Origin: Paracidovorax sp031843945
GTDB taxonomy: Bacteria > Pseudomonadota > Gammaproteobacteria > Burkholderiales > Burkholderiaceae_C
Direction: 5' to 3'
DNA length: 64,000 nucleotides
Assembly: GCF_031843945.1 (NCBI RefSeq)
Contig: NZ_JAVTJJ010000002.1
Location: 558,001-622,000 of the forward strand
Below, in pieces: positions 17,245-27,278 of this stretch. Position 1 is the stretch's first letter. Every line of letters starts with the position of its first letter. The notes below the pieces were generated by a model. That model was not told the DNA's origin. It saw nothing but the letters and a program-made list of their open reading frames with translations, and searched no databases. The position numbers and the translations under genes were made by a program.

Positions 17245-18321
17245 CTACGCCACCATGCCTTCGAACAGCCCGCCCGGCGCCCCTCCACGCGGCGGCTCCA
17301 CGCCCAGGTGGCGGAATGCCGCCAGCGTGGCGACACGCCCGCGCGGCGTGCGCTGCAGGTAGCCCTGCTGGATGAGATACGGCTCGATGACGTCCTCGAT
17401 GGTGCCGGCCTCTTCGCCGATGCTGGCTGCGATGTTGTCCAGCCCCACCGGCCCGCCGTCGAAGCGGTGGATGACGGCTTCGAGCAGCTTGCGGTCCATC
17501 ACGTCGAAACCCTGCGGGTCCACGTCGAGCATGGTGAGCGCGCGCTGGGCGATGTCCAGCGTGATGCGCCCGTCGCCCTTCACGTCGGCATAGTCGCGCA
17601 CGCGGCGCAGCAGCCGGTTGGCGATGCGCGGCGTGCCACGCGAGCGGCGGGCGATCTCGAACCCGGCCACCGGATCGGTGGGCGCATTCAGCAGGCCGGC
17701 GCTGCGCATGACGATGCGCGAGAGCTCTTCAGGCGTGTAGAACTCCAGCCGCGCGACGATGCCAAAGCGGTCGCGCAGCGGGTTGGTGAGCATGCCCGCG
17801 CGCGTGGTGGCGCCCACCAGGGTGAAGGGCTGCAGGTCGAGCTTGATGCTGCGCGCGGCCGGCCCCTCGCCGATCATGATGTCGATCTGGTAGTCCTCCA
17901 GCGCGGGGTAGAGGATTTCTTCCACCACGGGCGAGAGGCGATGGATCTCGTCGATGAAGAGAACGTCGTTCTTTTCCAGGTTGGTCAGCAGTGCCGCCAG
18001 GTCCTTGGGTTTTTCCAGCACCGGGCCGCTGGTCTGGCGCAGGTTCACGCCGAGTTCGGCCGCAATGATGTGGCTGAGCGTGGTCTTGCCCAGGCCGGGC
18101 GGGCCGAACAGCAGCACGTGGTCCAGCGCCTCGCCGCGCTTCTTGGCCGCGCCGATGAAGATCTCGAGCTGCTCGCGCGCCTTGGCCTGGCCGACATATT
18201 CCTGCAGCAGCTTGGGGCGCAGGGCGCGCTCCATCGCCTCTTCGTGCGGAGAAGCGGGCGCGGCGGACACCACGCGCTTCGGGGGCGGTATGGGGGCGAA
18301 ATCGTCGGTCTGGATGCTCAT
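17245..18321 (-). CDS. ruvB: Holliday junction branch-migration ATPase RuvB
   Basis: 358 residues, standard length. Walker A FGPPGLGKTTL, Walker B FIDEIHRL, sensor I GATTRAG and the C-terminal winged helix (YLQRTPRGRVAT) are all present. RuvB rings drive RuvA-bound Holliday junctions during recombinational repair. Unusually, ruvA is not adjacent: it lies about 3.8 kb upstream at 22101-22673, beyond two protease-like lipoprotein genes on the same strand. ruvC is not in the window. Confidence 0.97.
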   Translation of the reverse strand: MSIQTDDFAPIPPPKRVVSAAPASPHEEAMERALRPKLLQEYVGQAKAREQLEIFIGAAKKRGEALDHVLLFGPPGLGKTTLSHIIAAELGVNLRQTSGPVLEKPKDLAALLTNLEKNDVLFIDEIHRLSPVVEEILYPALEDYQIDIMIGEGPAARSIKLDLQPFTLVGATTRAGMLTNPLRDRFGIVARLEFYTPEELSRIVMRSAGLLNAPTDPVAGFEIARRSRGTPRIANRLLRRVRDYADVKGDGRITLDIAQRALTMLDVDPQGFDVMDRKLLEAVIHRFDGGPVGLDNIAASIGEEAGTIEDVIEPYLIQQGYLQRTPRGRVATLAAFRHLGVEPPRGGAPGGLFEGMVA

Positions 18322-18352
18322 GGAAACTCGGGTGATGGCGGCACAGGCCGCG

Positions 18353-20359
18353 TCAGCGGGCTGCGGTCCACGCGTGGTAGGCCACGTTCTCGTAGACGAA
18401 GTCGGTATAGGTGGCGATCACGAAGTCGCGTTCGGCCTGGTTGATGGTGTAGAAGTGCGCGCCGGTTCGCTTGTTGAAGAAGCGGTAGATGGGCGTGGAG
18501 CCGTTGCCGGCGGCCGTCTGGGCGTACCAGATCGGGCCTTCGTACTGGAACGACGGGTAGGTGGCGACCACGTAATCGCGCTCGCCCTGGTTGATGGTGT
18601 AGAAGTGCGCGCCCGTGTCGCGGTTGAAGAATCGGAACACCGTGCTCTGCCCTGCCATGGCGCTACCGTAAGCGTAGAACGCCACTCCCTCGTACTGGAA
18701 CGCGGGGTAGGTGCGCACGACGAAGTCGCGCTCGTCGGCGCTGGACGTGAAGAAGTGCGCGCCGGTGCCGCTGTTGAAGAAGCGGTAGATGGGTGCACGG
18801 TCGGCGGCTGCAGGCGCAGTCGGCGTGCCGGCGGGTGACAGCCACTCTTTGAGCTTGGCCTGGAAAGGCTGGTCGAAGCGGCCATAGACCGACTGCGTGG
18901 ACGCGCTGCAGGTGGCTCCGCTGGAGCCGCCGTACAGCGTACCCACCAGATAGTTGCCCTGGAACAGGCCCGATCCGCTGCTGCCCCCCTCGGTCAAGCC
19001 TTGCGTCCAGCGCACGGCGTAAAAGTTGCCACTGAGGGCGGAGGCCTGCGTGCAGGAAATCCCGGTGCCGCCCGTGCTTGCGCAGTTCGCAGACGCGAAG
19101 ATCTGCCCGAAGCTGATCTTCAGCAGATCGCCGTCAGGGTGGTGCACACCGATGGCGGAAGAGTTGAGCGTGCGCGCGCCCGCATCCCAGCCGGCGAACA
19201 CGGCACCGGCGGGCGGCGCGTCGTTCAGGCGCAAAAACGAGGTGTCGGTGGCGGTTGTGGCATACAGCAGCGTGGCGCCGCCGTTTCGTTTGACGGTGTT
19301 GCTCGCCAGCGTGCGGCTGTTGCACGACGGCGCCCGAAAGAACCAGTCAGTCTGCAAAGTGGACGCCACGGTCTGCGTCGATATGCAGTGATTGGCGGTG
19401 ATGAAATACGGCGTGCGGGTGGAGCCGCTGTCGTTGAGCAGCGTGCCGGTGCAGAGGTATCCGCCGCCATCGCGCACGTAAGTCATGCGGGCCACGGCGT
19501 TGCGCAGGCCGGCCGATTCGCTGTAGCAGACGGCATCGAGCTCGCAGCTGCTGGAAGTGTTGACCGCCTTGGTGGCCAGGCTGCCGTCGAGCTGACCTTC
19601 TTGCGGCAGCGACAAATCGACGAACACGTGCGATGCCTGCGGAATGGCGACCTGCAGCGCGCTGGCGGGCGTGCCGGGGGGCAGCTCGATCTCCAGCGTG
19701 GCTTCTGCTCCGCCGGTGTCGGGCGTCCACCAGGTGCGGGCCGCATCCGTGGTGTCGCCGGCCTGCTGGTTGCGGCCGATCAGTTGCAGCACTTCCTGGC
19801 CCGATATTTCCTGCACGGCCGATGGGCGGAACTGGCTGTACACCCGCAGCACGGCGCTGCCCGGCAACTGCGTGACCAGCACGCCTAGCCGCAGGCCGTG
19901 CGCGCCTTCTGCATCCACGCTGACCGCCGCAATCAGGCCACCGCCTGGCGCCGCACGCCACTGCAATTGGCGCTGCAGGTCGCTGGCCGTTGCCGTGGCC
20001 CCGACCGGGCGGGCTGCGGCGATCTGCAGCGGTGCAAAACCGCCCGAGGTGTCTTGCGGCGCGTTCTTTTCTCGCAGCAGCGGGCCCAGTGCGACGCGCG
20101 CCGGCTTGACTGGCTCGGCAGAGGACGACGACTGGGCCGCCGACTTGGAGCGCACCACGTCCTGCACGGCGGTCGCGGGCTGCTCGTGCGGCTCGACCTT
20201 GAGCACCTGGGCAGCGGTGGTGATCGACGCCGATCCCGACGTGCCCGCGGCGCTAACGCCGGCTTCGCCACCACCGCCTCCGCAGGCCGCGAGCAGCAGC
20301 GCCGCCAGCGCGGAGATACCGCCGGTGCGGACCCAGTTCTTGATGTTCCCCATGCTCAC
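18353..20359 (-). CDS. Trypsin-like serine protease lipoprotein with three C-terminal DUF5648 repeats
   Basis: 668 residues. The N-terminus has a lipobox (LLAAC near residue 26) followed by a poly-Gly linker. The catalytic triad of a chymotrypsin-fold protease is visible: TANHC (His), TDTSFLRLN (Asp) and TEGGSSGSGLF (Ser). The last 170 residues hold three tandem units beginning IYRFFN or VFRFFN and containing TGAHF.T plus a YEG....YA ending, which is the DUF5648 repeat. Probably an outer-membrane or surface-anchored protease. It is paralogous to the next gene upstream (20456-22015), which lacks the repeats. Substrate unknown. Confidence 0.85.
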   Translation of the reverse strand: MSMGNIKNWVRTGGISALAALLLAACGGGGGEAGVSAAGTSGSASITTAAQVLKVEPHEQPATAVQDVVRSKSAAQSSSSAEPVKPARVALGPLLREKNAPQDTSGGFAPLQIAAARPVGATATASDLQRQLQWRAAPGGGLIAAVSVDAEGAHGLRLGVLVTQLPGSAVLRVYSQFRPSAVQEISGQEVLQLIGRNQQAGDTTDAARTWWTPDTGGAEATLEIELPPGTPASALQVAIPQASHVFVDLSLPQEGQLDGSLATKAVNTSSSCELDAVCYSESAGLRNAVARMTYVRDGGGYLCTGTLLNDSGSTRTPYFITANHCISTQTVASTLQTDWFFRAPSCNSRTLASNTVKRNGGATLLYATTATDTSFLRLNDAPPAGAVFAGWDAGARTLNSSAIGVHHPDGDLLKISFGQIFASANCASTGGTGISCTQASALSGNFYAVRWTQGLTEGGSSGSGLFQGNYLVGTLYGGSSGATCSASTQSVYGRFDQPFQAKLKEWLSPAGTPTAPAAADRAPIYRFFNSGTGAHFFTSSADERDFVVRTYPAFQYEGVAFYAYGSAMAGQSTVFRFFNRDTGAHFYTINQGERDYVVATYPSFQYEGPIWYAQTAAGNGSTPIYRFFNKRTGAHFYTINQAERDFVIATYTDFVYENVAYHAWTAAR

Positions 20360-20455
20360 TCCCTGCTTTGATCCGCCCGTCTGCCTGCCGTTACCCGCTC
20401 CACGGTCGCCCGATGCGCTCCGTGGGCTGGGCCTTGCCCTGCCTCGTTGTACTGA

Positions 20456-22015
20456 TCAGGTGCCCGGATTGAGCCACTGCCGCAGCGTGGACCGGTAAGG
20501 CTGGTCGAACCGGCCGTATTGATCCGGGTTGCCCGGCGCGCTGCAGCTGGCCGTTCCGCCCAGCAACTGGCCCACCACATAGCGGCGGCTGCCGATGCCC
20601 ACGAACAGCGCCGATCCGCTGCTGCCGCCTTCGGTGGTGCCCTGCTGCCAGGTGGTGGTCAGGAAGGTGCCGTTGTCGGACGTGCTGCTCTGGCAGGTGC
20701 TGGTGGTGCAGATGCTGTAGCGCTGCACCGTGCCCTGGCTGACCTTCTGCAGATCGCCGCTGGGGTGGTGAATACCGGTCACCGCGGTGGCCACGGCCAC
20801 GCCGCCGAAATACGAACCGGCATACACCACACCGGCCGGCGCGGGGTTGTTCAGCCGCATGAAGGCCGTGTCGGTGGTGGCCGTGGCGTGCAGCAGCGTG
20901 GCGCCGCCCGTCAGCCGCACGGTGCCGGGGTTGATGTTGCTGGTGTTGCACGCGCTGGAGCGGTAGAACCAGTCGGTCGTCAGCGTGGAGGCCACTGCCT
21001 GGGTGGAGAAGCAGTGGTTGGCGCTGAGGAAGTACGGCGTGGTGGACGAGCGGGCGTCGTTCAGCAGCGTGCCGGTGCACAGGTACGACTTGCCGTCGTC
21101 GCGCACGAACACCATCCGCGCCACGGAACGGCTTTCACTGCTGAACTCGGGCCGGCAGGTCACGTCGATGTTGCAGGATTCGGACTCGCCCACCTTGGTG
21201 GTGAAGGCGCCTTCCACCGCTTCAGGCGCGACGGTGAAGTGCGACAGGCGTGGCACGGCCAGTTGCACTGCTGCAGTGGCCGCTGCGGCAGGAATCTCCA
21301 CCTCCAGCGTGGTGGCCGGGCCGGCGAAGTCGGGGCTCCAGTACGTGCGCGCCGTCGTGTCGTTTGCGCCGCCCTGGGCGTTGCGCGCAGCGATGGCCGC
21401 CAGCTCTTGCGCAGACACCTGCACGGCCGCAGCGGCATCGGCGCCGTAGAAGCGCAGCACGGCGCCATCGGGCAGGCCGCGCACCAGCACGCCCAGGCGA
21501 ACGCCGTACGCGCCAGCGGAGTCGAACGCCAGCGCGGCCACTTGCGTGCCGCGGTCGGTGGCACGCCACTGCAGCAAGGCCTGTGTGGCCGCCACGGTGG
21601 ATGTGTCTGCCACGCCGCGGGCGACGCCGATCTGGCGCGCCTCACCCGGTGCCACAGCCTTGGTGGAAGCCGCCTTGGTCGTCGCGCTCTGCGCCAGTGC
21701 GCCCAGTGCCACGCGCCGCACGGCAGAGGCTGGAGCGACGCCCTGCGCCTGCGTCTTGACGGCAGCGTCCTTGGCGGCGGTGGACGAGGCCGTCACCGTG
21801 GCCGCCGTGTCGAACGGCTCGATCCGGTCGGAGCCCGTCGACACCGGAGGAGTCACCGGCGTCACGGGAGCTACCGGCTGTGTGACCGGTGGGGTCACAG
21901 GCTCGGTCGTCACGGGGTCGGCGTTGCTGGCACTGCCGCCCCCGCCCCCGCCACCGCAGGCAGAGAGGATGAGCAGGGCCGCAGTGGCTGGCAGCCAGGG
22001 TTTGTGGATGTTCAT
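20456..22015 (-). CDS. Trypsin-like serine protease lipoprotein (paralogue of the neighbour)
   Basis: 519 residues. Lipobox LSAC near residue 20, followed by a Gly run and a Pro/Val/Thr-rich linker. The protease triad is conserved: SANHC, TDTAFMRLN and TEGGSSGSALF. Alignment by eye with the 18353-20359 protein runs from the IGVARG/RAVG region through the protease domain, including shared phrases such as RVALG, TYWSPDF/TWWTPDT and DWFYR/DWFFR, so they are tandem duplicates. The C-terminus ends with the protease domain. The 96-base spacer to its paralogue suggests co-transcription. Confidence 0.85.
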   Translation of the reverse strand: MNIHKPWLPATAALLILSACGGGGGGGSASNADPVTTEPVTPPVTQPVAPVTPVTPPVSTGSDRIEPFDTAATVTASSTAAKDAAVKTQAQGVAPASAVRRVALGALAQSATTKAASTKAVAPGEARQIGVARGVADTSTVAATQALLQWRATDRGTQVAALAFDSAGAYGVRLGVLVRGLPDGAVLRFYGADAAAAVQVSAQELAAIAARNAQGGANDTTARTYWSPDFAGPATTLEVEIPAAAATAAVQLAVPRLSHFTVAPEAVEGAFTTKVGESESCNIDVTCRPEFSSESRSVARMVFVRDDGKSYLCTGTLLNDARSSTTPYFLSANHCFSTQAVASTLTTDWFYRSSACNTSNINPGTVRLTGGATLLHATATTDTAFMRLNNPAPAGVVYAGSYFGGVAVATAVTGIHHPSGDLQKVSQGTVQRYSICTTSTCQSSTSDNGTFLTTTWQQGTTEGGSSGSALFVGIGSRRYVVGQLLGGTASCSAPGNPDQYGRFDQPYRSTLRQWLNPGT

Positions 22016-22100
22016 GCGATGGTCCTTGTTCTTCGAAATACGGATTGATCGGAGTGGATCGGAATGATTACGCCGTCAGGGCTTCTGCGCCCGGCGCGGG

Positions 22101-22673
22101 TCATCGGGCCAGCGCCTTCAGCGCCAGCTTGATGCCGTCGCTCACGCCCACGTCGGCCGGCAGGGCCTTCAGGGCGGCGGCGGCTTCCTTGTCGTTGTAA
22201 CCCAGCGCCAGCAGGGCCTGCAGGATATCCGCCTGCGCATCGCTCTTCGGGTGGATGGCCGCGCCCATGTCGGCGCCCAGCTTGCCCTTGAGCTCCAGCA
22301 GCAGCCGCTCGGCCGTCTTCTTGCCGATGCCGGGCACCTTCACCAGGCGGCCGGCTTCCTGCAGCGTGATGGCCTGCGCCAGCTCGCTCACGCCCAGGCC
22401 CGACAGAATGGCCAGCGCCATGCGCGGGCCCACGCCGCTGATCTTGATGATCTCGCGGAACGCCTGCCGCTCTGCGTGCGTGGAAAAGCCGTACAGCAGC
22501 TGTGCGTCCTCGCGCACGACGAAGTGCGTCAGCAGCGCCACGCGCTCGCCCGTGGCAGGCAGGTTGTAGAAAGTGCTCATCGGCACCTGCACCTCGTAGC
22601 CCACGCCGTGGCAGTCCAGCAGCAGCTCCGGGGGGTTCTTCTCCAGCAGGGTGCCGGTCAATTTGCCTATCAT
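22101..22673 (-). CDS. ruvA: Holliday junction DNA-binding protein RuvA
   Basis: 190 residues starting MIGKLTGTLLEK. The N-terminal OB fold, the helix-hairpin-helix segments ISGVGPRMALAILSGL and VPGIGKKTAERLLLELK, and the C-terminal RuvB-binding domain (ALLALGYNDKEAAAALK) are present. RuvA binds the four-way junction and loads RuvB. The open frame continues upstream, but homology begins at ATG 22673. Forty-eight bases separate it from the divergent ybeZ start, leaving room for both promoters. See ruvB for the unusual separation. Confidence 0.97.
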   Translation of the reverse strand: MIGKLTGTLLEKNPPELLLDCHGVGYEVQVPMSTFYNLPATGERVALLTHFVVREDAQLLYGFSTHAERQAFREIIKISGVGPRMALAILSGLGVSELAQAITLQEAGRLVKVPGIGKKTAERLLLELKGKLGADMGAAIHPKSDAQADILQALLALGYNDKEAAAALKALPADVGVSDGIKLALKALAR

Positions 22674-22721
22674 GGGTGTCCTTTGACGCGCGCCTGGCGC
22701 CTTTTGATCGGAATTATCCGC

Positions 22722-23672
22722 GTGATCCTGCGCCACACCTTCACCCCCCACAACAACAACCGGCTGACGCACCTGTGCGGCCCGGCGGACGCCCACCTGC
22801 GCCTGATCGAGACCGCGCTGCAAGTGCGCATCGCCCACCGGCACGAGCAGTTCAAGGTGGACGGCCCCAAGGCCCGCGCGACGCAGGCCATGGAGCTGCT
22901 GCAGGCGCTGTATGAAATGGCCGAGCGCCCCATTGCCGAAGAGCACATCCAGCTGATGCTGGCCGGCGACAGCGACCTGGTGCCCGCCCCCGAAGGCACC
23001 ACCACGCAGCTGACCACCCGCCGCACCGACCTGCGCGCGCGCACTGCCACGCAGGGCGCTTACCTGGACAACATCGCCGCGCACGACATCACCTTCGGCA
23101 TCGGCCCGGCAGGCACCGGCAAGACCTACCTGGCCGTCGCCTGCGCGGTCGATGCGCTCGAGCGCAGCAACGTGCAGCGCATCGTGCTCACTCGCCCCGC
23201 CGTGGAAGCGGGCGAACGGCTCGGCTTTCTGCCCGGCGACCTGACGCAGAAGGTCGACCCGTACCTGCGCCCGCTGTACGACGCGCTCTACGACCTGATG
23301 GGCTACGAGAAAGTGCAGAAGGCCTTCGAGCGCAACATGCTGGAGATCGCGCCGCTGGCCTTCATGCGCGGGCGATCGCTGAACAACGCCTTCATCATTC
23401 TGGACGAAGCGCAGAACACCACGCCCGAGCAGATGAAGATGTTCCTGACCCGCATCGGCTTCGGCTCGCGCGCCGTGGTGACGGGCGACGTCAGCCAGAT
23501 CGACCTGCCCAAGGGCGCTTTGAGCGGCCTGATCGACGCCGAGCGCGTGCTCAAGCGCGTCAAGGGCATCGCCATCACGCGCTTCACCACGGCCGACGTG
23601 GTGCGCCACCCGCTCATCGCGCGCATCGTGGACGCTTACGACGCCCAGCGCAACCGCAGCGCCGCCAGCTGA
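22722..23672 (+). CDS. ybeZ: PhoH-family ATPase (YbeZ)
   Basis: 316 residues from a GTG start (MILRHTFTPHNNNRL). Walker A is GPAGTGKTYLA and Walker B FIILDEAQN; an N-terminal KH-like segment precedes them. PhoH/YbeZ proteins are RNA-associated ATPases that act with the RNase YbeY, whose gene follows. An in-frame TTG at 22704 would add six residues, but MILRHTF is the usual family N-terminus. A palindromic repeat copy lies between this gene and ybeY. Confidence 0.93.
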   Translation: MILRHTFTPHNNNRLTHLCGPADAHLRLIETALQVRIAHRHEQFKVDGPKARATQAMELLQALYEMAERPIAEEHIQLMLAGDSDLVPAPEGTTTQLTTRRTDLRARTATQGAYLDNIAAHDITFGIGPAGTGKTYLAVACAVDALERSNVQRIVLTRPAVEAGERLGFLPGDLTQKVDPYLRPLYDALYDLMGYEKVQKAFERNMLEIAPLAFMRGRSLNNAFIILDEAQNTTPEQMKMFLTRIGFGSRAVVTGDVSQIDLPKGALSGLIDAERVLKRVKGIAITRFTTADVVRHPLIARIVDAYDAQRNRSAAS

Positions 23673-23679
23673 CACCTTT

Positions 23680-23742
23680 GCTATTATTTTTATAGCTAAC
23701 AGCGCTTGATCCTCAAGCGCTAGAGGCCAAAAATACCTTGAA
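23680..23742 (+). repeat. Dispersed palindromic repeat copy
   Basis: GCTATTATTTTTATAGC, then AGCGCTTGATCCTCAAGCGCT (7-base stem), then GAGGCCAAAAATACCTTGAA. It fills most of the 81-base gap between ybeZ and ybeY, so any read-through transcript would carry the hairpin. Confidence 0.88.
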
Positions 23743-23753
23743 CTAGCGCTGCA

Positions 23754-24212
23754 ATGGCCCTGAACCAACTGACTCTCTCGCTGCAGTTCGCCCGCTTCGA
23801 TGGCGTGGCCGAACACCGCGCCGCCCTGCCCCGCCATGCCGCCGTGCGCTTCATCCGCCACGCCCTGGCCACCGACGCCGAGATCACCGTGCGCATCGTG
23901 GGCGCCGAAGAGGGCCAGGCCCTGAACCGCGAATACCGGCACAAGGACTACGCCACCAACGTGCTCACCTTCGACTACGCCCAGGAGCCGGTGGTCATGG
24001 CCGACCTGGTGCTGTGCGCCCCGGTGGTCGCGCGCGAAGCAGCCGAGCAGAACAAGCCGCTGCAGGAGTACTACGCCCACCTGCTGGTGCACGGCACCCT
24101 GCACGCCCAGGGCTGGGACCACGAAACCAGCGCCGAAGACGCAGATGAGATGGAGGCGTACGAAACGGCCATCATGCAAGAGATGGGGTTCGCCGATCCC
24201 TATGCCGAGTGA
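23754..24212 (+). CDS. ybeY: Endoribonuclease YbeY
   Basis: 152 residues. The zinc motif HGTLHAQGWDHE matches HGxLHxxGxDH, and NVLTFDYAQ is the conserved substrate-side strand. YbeY is a single-strand-specific RNase needed for 16S rRNA 3' end maturation and ribosome quality control. It follows ybeZ in the usual order. The start at ATG 23754 gives a normal length. Confidence 0.95.
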   Translation: MALNQLTLSLQFARFDGVAEHRAALPRHAAVRFIRHALATDAEITVRIVGAEEGQALNREYRHKDYATNVLTFDYAQEPVVMADLVLCAPVVAREAAEQNKPLQEYYAHLLVHGTLHAQGWDHETSAEDADEMEAYETAIMQEMGFADPYAE

Positions 24213-24255
24213 GCCGTTGATCGGTTAGGCGACTGAGCCGCTACGCGGGCTTGAT

Positions 24256-24314
24256 TCTTAACAAAATATGCCTCTAGCGCTTACCCAACAAGCGTTTATA
24301 GCTATGATTTTTGA
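24256..24314 (-). repeat. Dispersed palindromic repeat copy
   Basis: Read on the minus strand: GCTATAAACGCTTGTTGGGT, then AAGCGCTAGAGGCATATTTTG. One stem base differs (AACGCTT for AGCGCTT). It lies between convergent ybeY and dtd and abuts the dtd stop codon. Confidence 0.82.
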
Positions 24315-24785
24315 TCAGCCGGCTCCGACAACATCGGCGGCAGCTGGCGCGATCCGCAGCGGAATCGTCACCGGCCCGTCGTTCACCAGATGCACCTGCA
24401 TGTCCGCCGCGAAGCGCCCGGTCGCCACGTCGGCATGCGCCTTGCGGGCCTGGGCGACCAGATAGTCGTACAGCCGGCGGCCGTCTTCCGGCGCGGCGGC
24501 CTGGGTGAAGCTGGGGCGGTTGCCGCCGGTGGTGTCGGCCGCCAGGGTGAACTGGCTCACCAGCAGCAGGCCGCCGGCAACGTCTTGCACGCTGCGGTTC
24601 ATCTTGCCGGCTGAGTCGCTGAAGATGCGCAGCTTCAGCAGCTTGGCCAGCAGCCGGTCGGCTTCGGCCTCGGTATCGCCGCGCTCGGCACACACCAGTA
24701 CCAAGAGGCCCGGGCCGATGCGGCCGATGGTCTCGCTTTCCACGTCCACGCGGGCTTCGCGCACGCGTTGCAGCACGCTGATCAT
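24315..24785 (-). CDS. dtd: D-aminoacyl-tRNA deacylase
   Basis: 156 residues starting MISVLQRVREARVDVE. The SQFTLAADTTGGNRPSF segment with its catalytic Thr and the C-terminal VHLVNDGPVTIPL (Gly-Pro motif) identify Dtd. It hydrolyses D-amino acids mischarged on tRNA. Its start overlaps the end of the upstream cation-efflux gene by four bases, indicating one transcript. The open frame continues upstream, but the start at 24785 is fixed by homology. Confidence 0.96.
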   Translation of the reverse strand: MISVLQRVREARVDVESETIGRIGPGLLVLVCAERGDTEAEADRLLAKLLKLRIFSDSAGKMNRSVQDVAGGLLLVSQFTLAADTTGGNRPSFTQAAAPEDGRRLYDYLVAQARKAHADVATGRFAADMQVHLVNDGPVTIPLRIAPAAADVVGAG

Positions 24786-25741
24786 TCGTTGTCCTTGATG
24801 TCGTCCAGATAGGCTTCCACCCCCACGGGCAGCAGCTCGATGGTCACGCGCAGGCCCGGCACGGCGCGCATCAGCGCGGCCTCCACGGCGCCGCGCAGCT
24901 GGGCCGCGCGGCCCAGGCTCCAGTCGGCGGGCACGTGCATGTGCAGGCCGGCAAAACGCCGCTGGCCGGCCTGCCGGGTGACGAGGTGGTCGAAGCGCAG
25001 TTGCGGCTCGCCTTGCGCGAAGTCGCGCAGCGTGGCGTCGATGGCGCCCTGCGCGTCGGGCTCGATGGCCGCATCCATCAGGCCCTGGGAGGCACGCCAC
25101 ACCATGTGCGCACCTTCCTTCAAGATGTTGAGGGCCACGGCCATGGCCACCACCGGGTCGAGCCACAGCCAGCCCGTCGCACCGGCCGCGCCGATGCCCA
25201 CCACCACGCCGGCCGACGTCCAGACGTCGGTGACCAGGTGGCGCGCGTCGGCCTCCAGCGCGACCGAGCGGTGCTCGCGCGCCGAGCGGAACATGAGCCA
25301 GGCCAGCACCCCGTTGAGGGCCGAGCTGGCGACCGACAGCGCCAGCCCCCAGCCGACCTGCTCCAGCGGCTGCGGCGCAGACAAGCGATGTGCCGCAGCC
25401 CAAAAGATGGCCACTGAGGCACCCACGATGAGGATGCCTTCGAACCCGGAAGAAAAATACTCGGCCTTGTGGTGTCCGTACGGATGGTCTTCGTCGGCCG
25501 GGCGTGACGCGACGGTGACCATGGCCAGCGCGAACACCGCACCGGCCAGGTTGACGAACGATTCGAGCGCGTCGGACAGCAGCCCCACCGATCCCGTCAG
25601 GTGCCAGGCCAGGGTCTTCAGGACGATGGTGACCAGCGCCACGCCCACCGACGCCCACAGCAGCGTGCGCGGCGCCAGCGTGGCCGGGCCGGCGCGCTGC
25701 GCAACACGGGCGCCCGGCGGCGCAGGGGTACGGGGTGCCAT
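24782..25741 (-). CDS. Cation diffusion facilitator (CDF) family exporter
   Basis: 319 residues with about six membrane helices (residues 25-205) and a cytosolic ferredoxin-like domain (about 215-305). SDALESFVNLAG is the helix 2 signature and HPYGHHKAEYFSSG the following loop; ADARHLVTDVWTS has the His/Asp metal pair of helix 5. In helix 2 the usual acidic or His pair is Glu and Asn, a variant that makes the metal (Zn, Fe, Mn, Co) hard to predict. The protein should export divalent cations in exchange for protons. It is translationally coupled to dtd. Confidence 0.88.
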   Translation of the reverse strand: MAPRTPAPPGARVAQRAGPATLAPRTLLWASVGVALVTIVLKTLAWHLTGSVGLLSDALESFVNLAGAVFALAMVTVASRPADEDHPYGHHKAEYFSSGFEGILIVGASVAIFWAAAHRLSAPQPLEQVGWGLALSVASSALNGVLAWLMFRSAREHRSVALEADARHLVTDVWTSAGVVVGIGAAGATGWLWLDPVVAMAVALNILKEGAHMVWRASQGLMDAAIEPDAQGAIDATLRDFAQGEPQLRFDHLVTRQAGQRRFAGLHMHVPADWSLGRAAQLRGAVEAALMRAVPGLRVTIELLPVGVEAYLDDIKDNE

Positions 25742-25773
25742 GAAAACGTCGCGCGCCTGGCCAGCTCAGCCGG

Positions 25774-27168
<1,395 letters not shown>

Positions 27169-27278
27169 TGGCCCGATTATCCCGGTGGCGGCCCCAAATC
27201 AGCCTTTCCGAGGGCTTGCACCCTGCACAGCCGCTTTTCTATCGGCTATAAGTCCGGCTGACCGATCATGGGTGGTAG

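Noticed and set aside
22674..24179. A long minus-strand open frame continuing upstream of ruvA
   Set aside because: It is the mirror of the ybeZ and ybeY genes on the plus strand; homology to RuvA starts only at 22673, and both plus-strand genes have strong family motifs.
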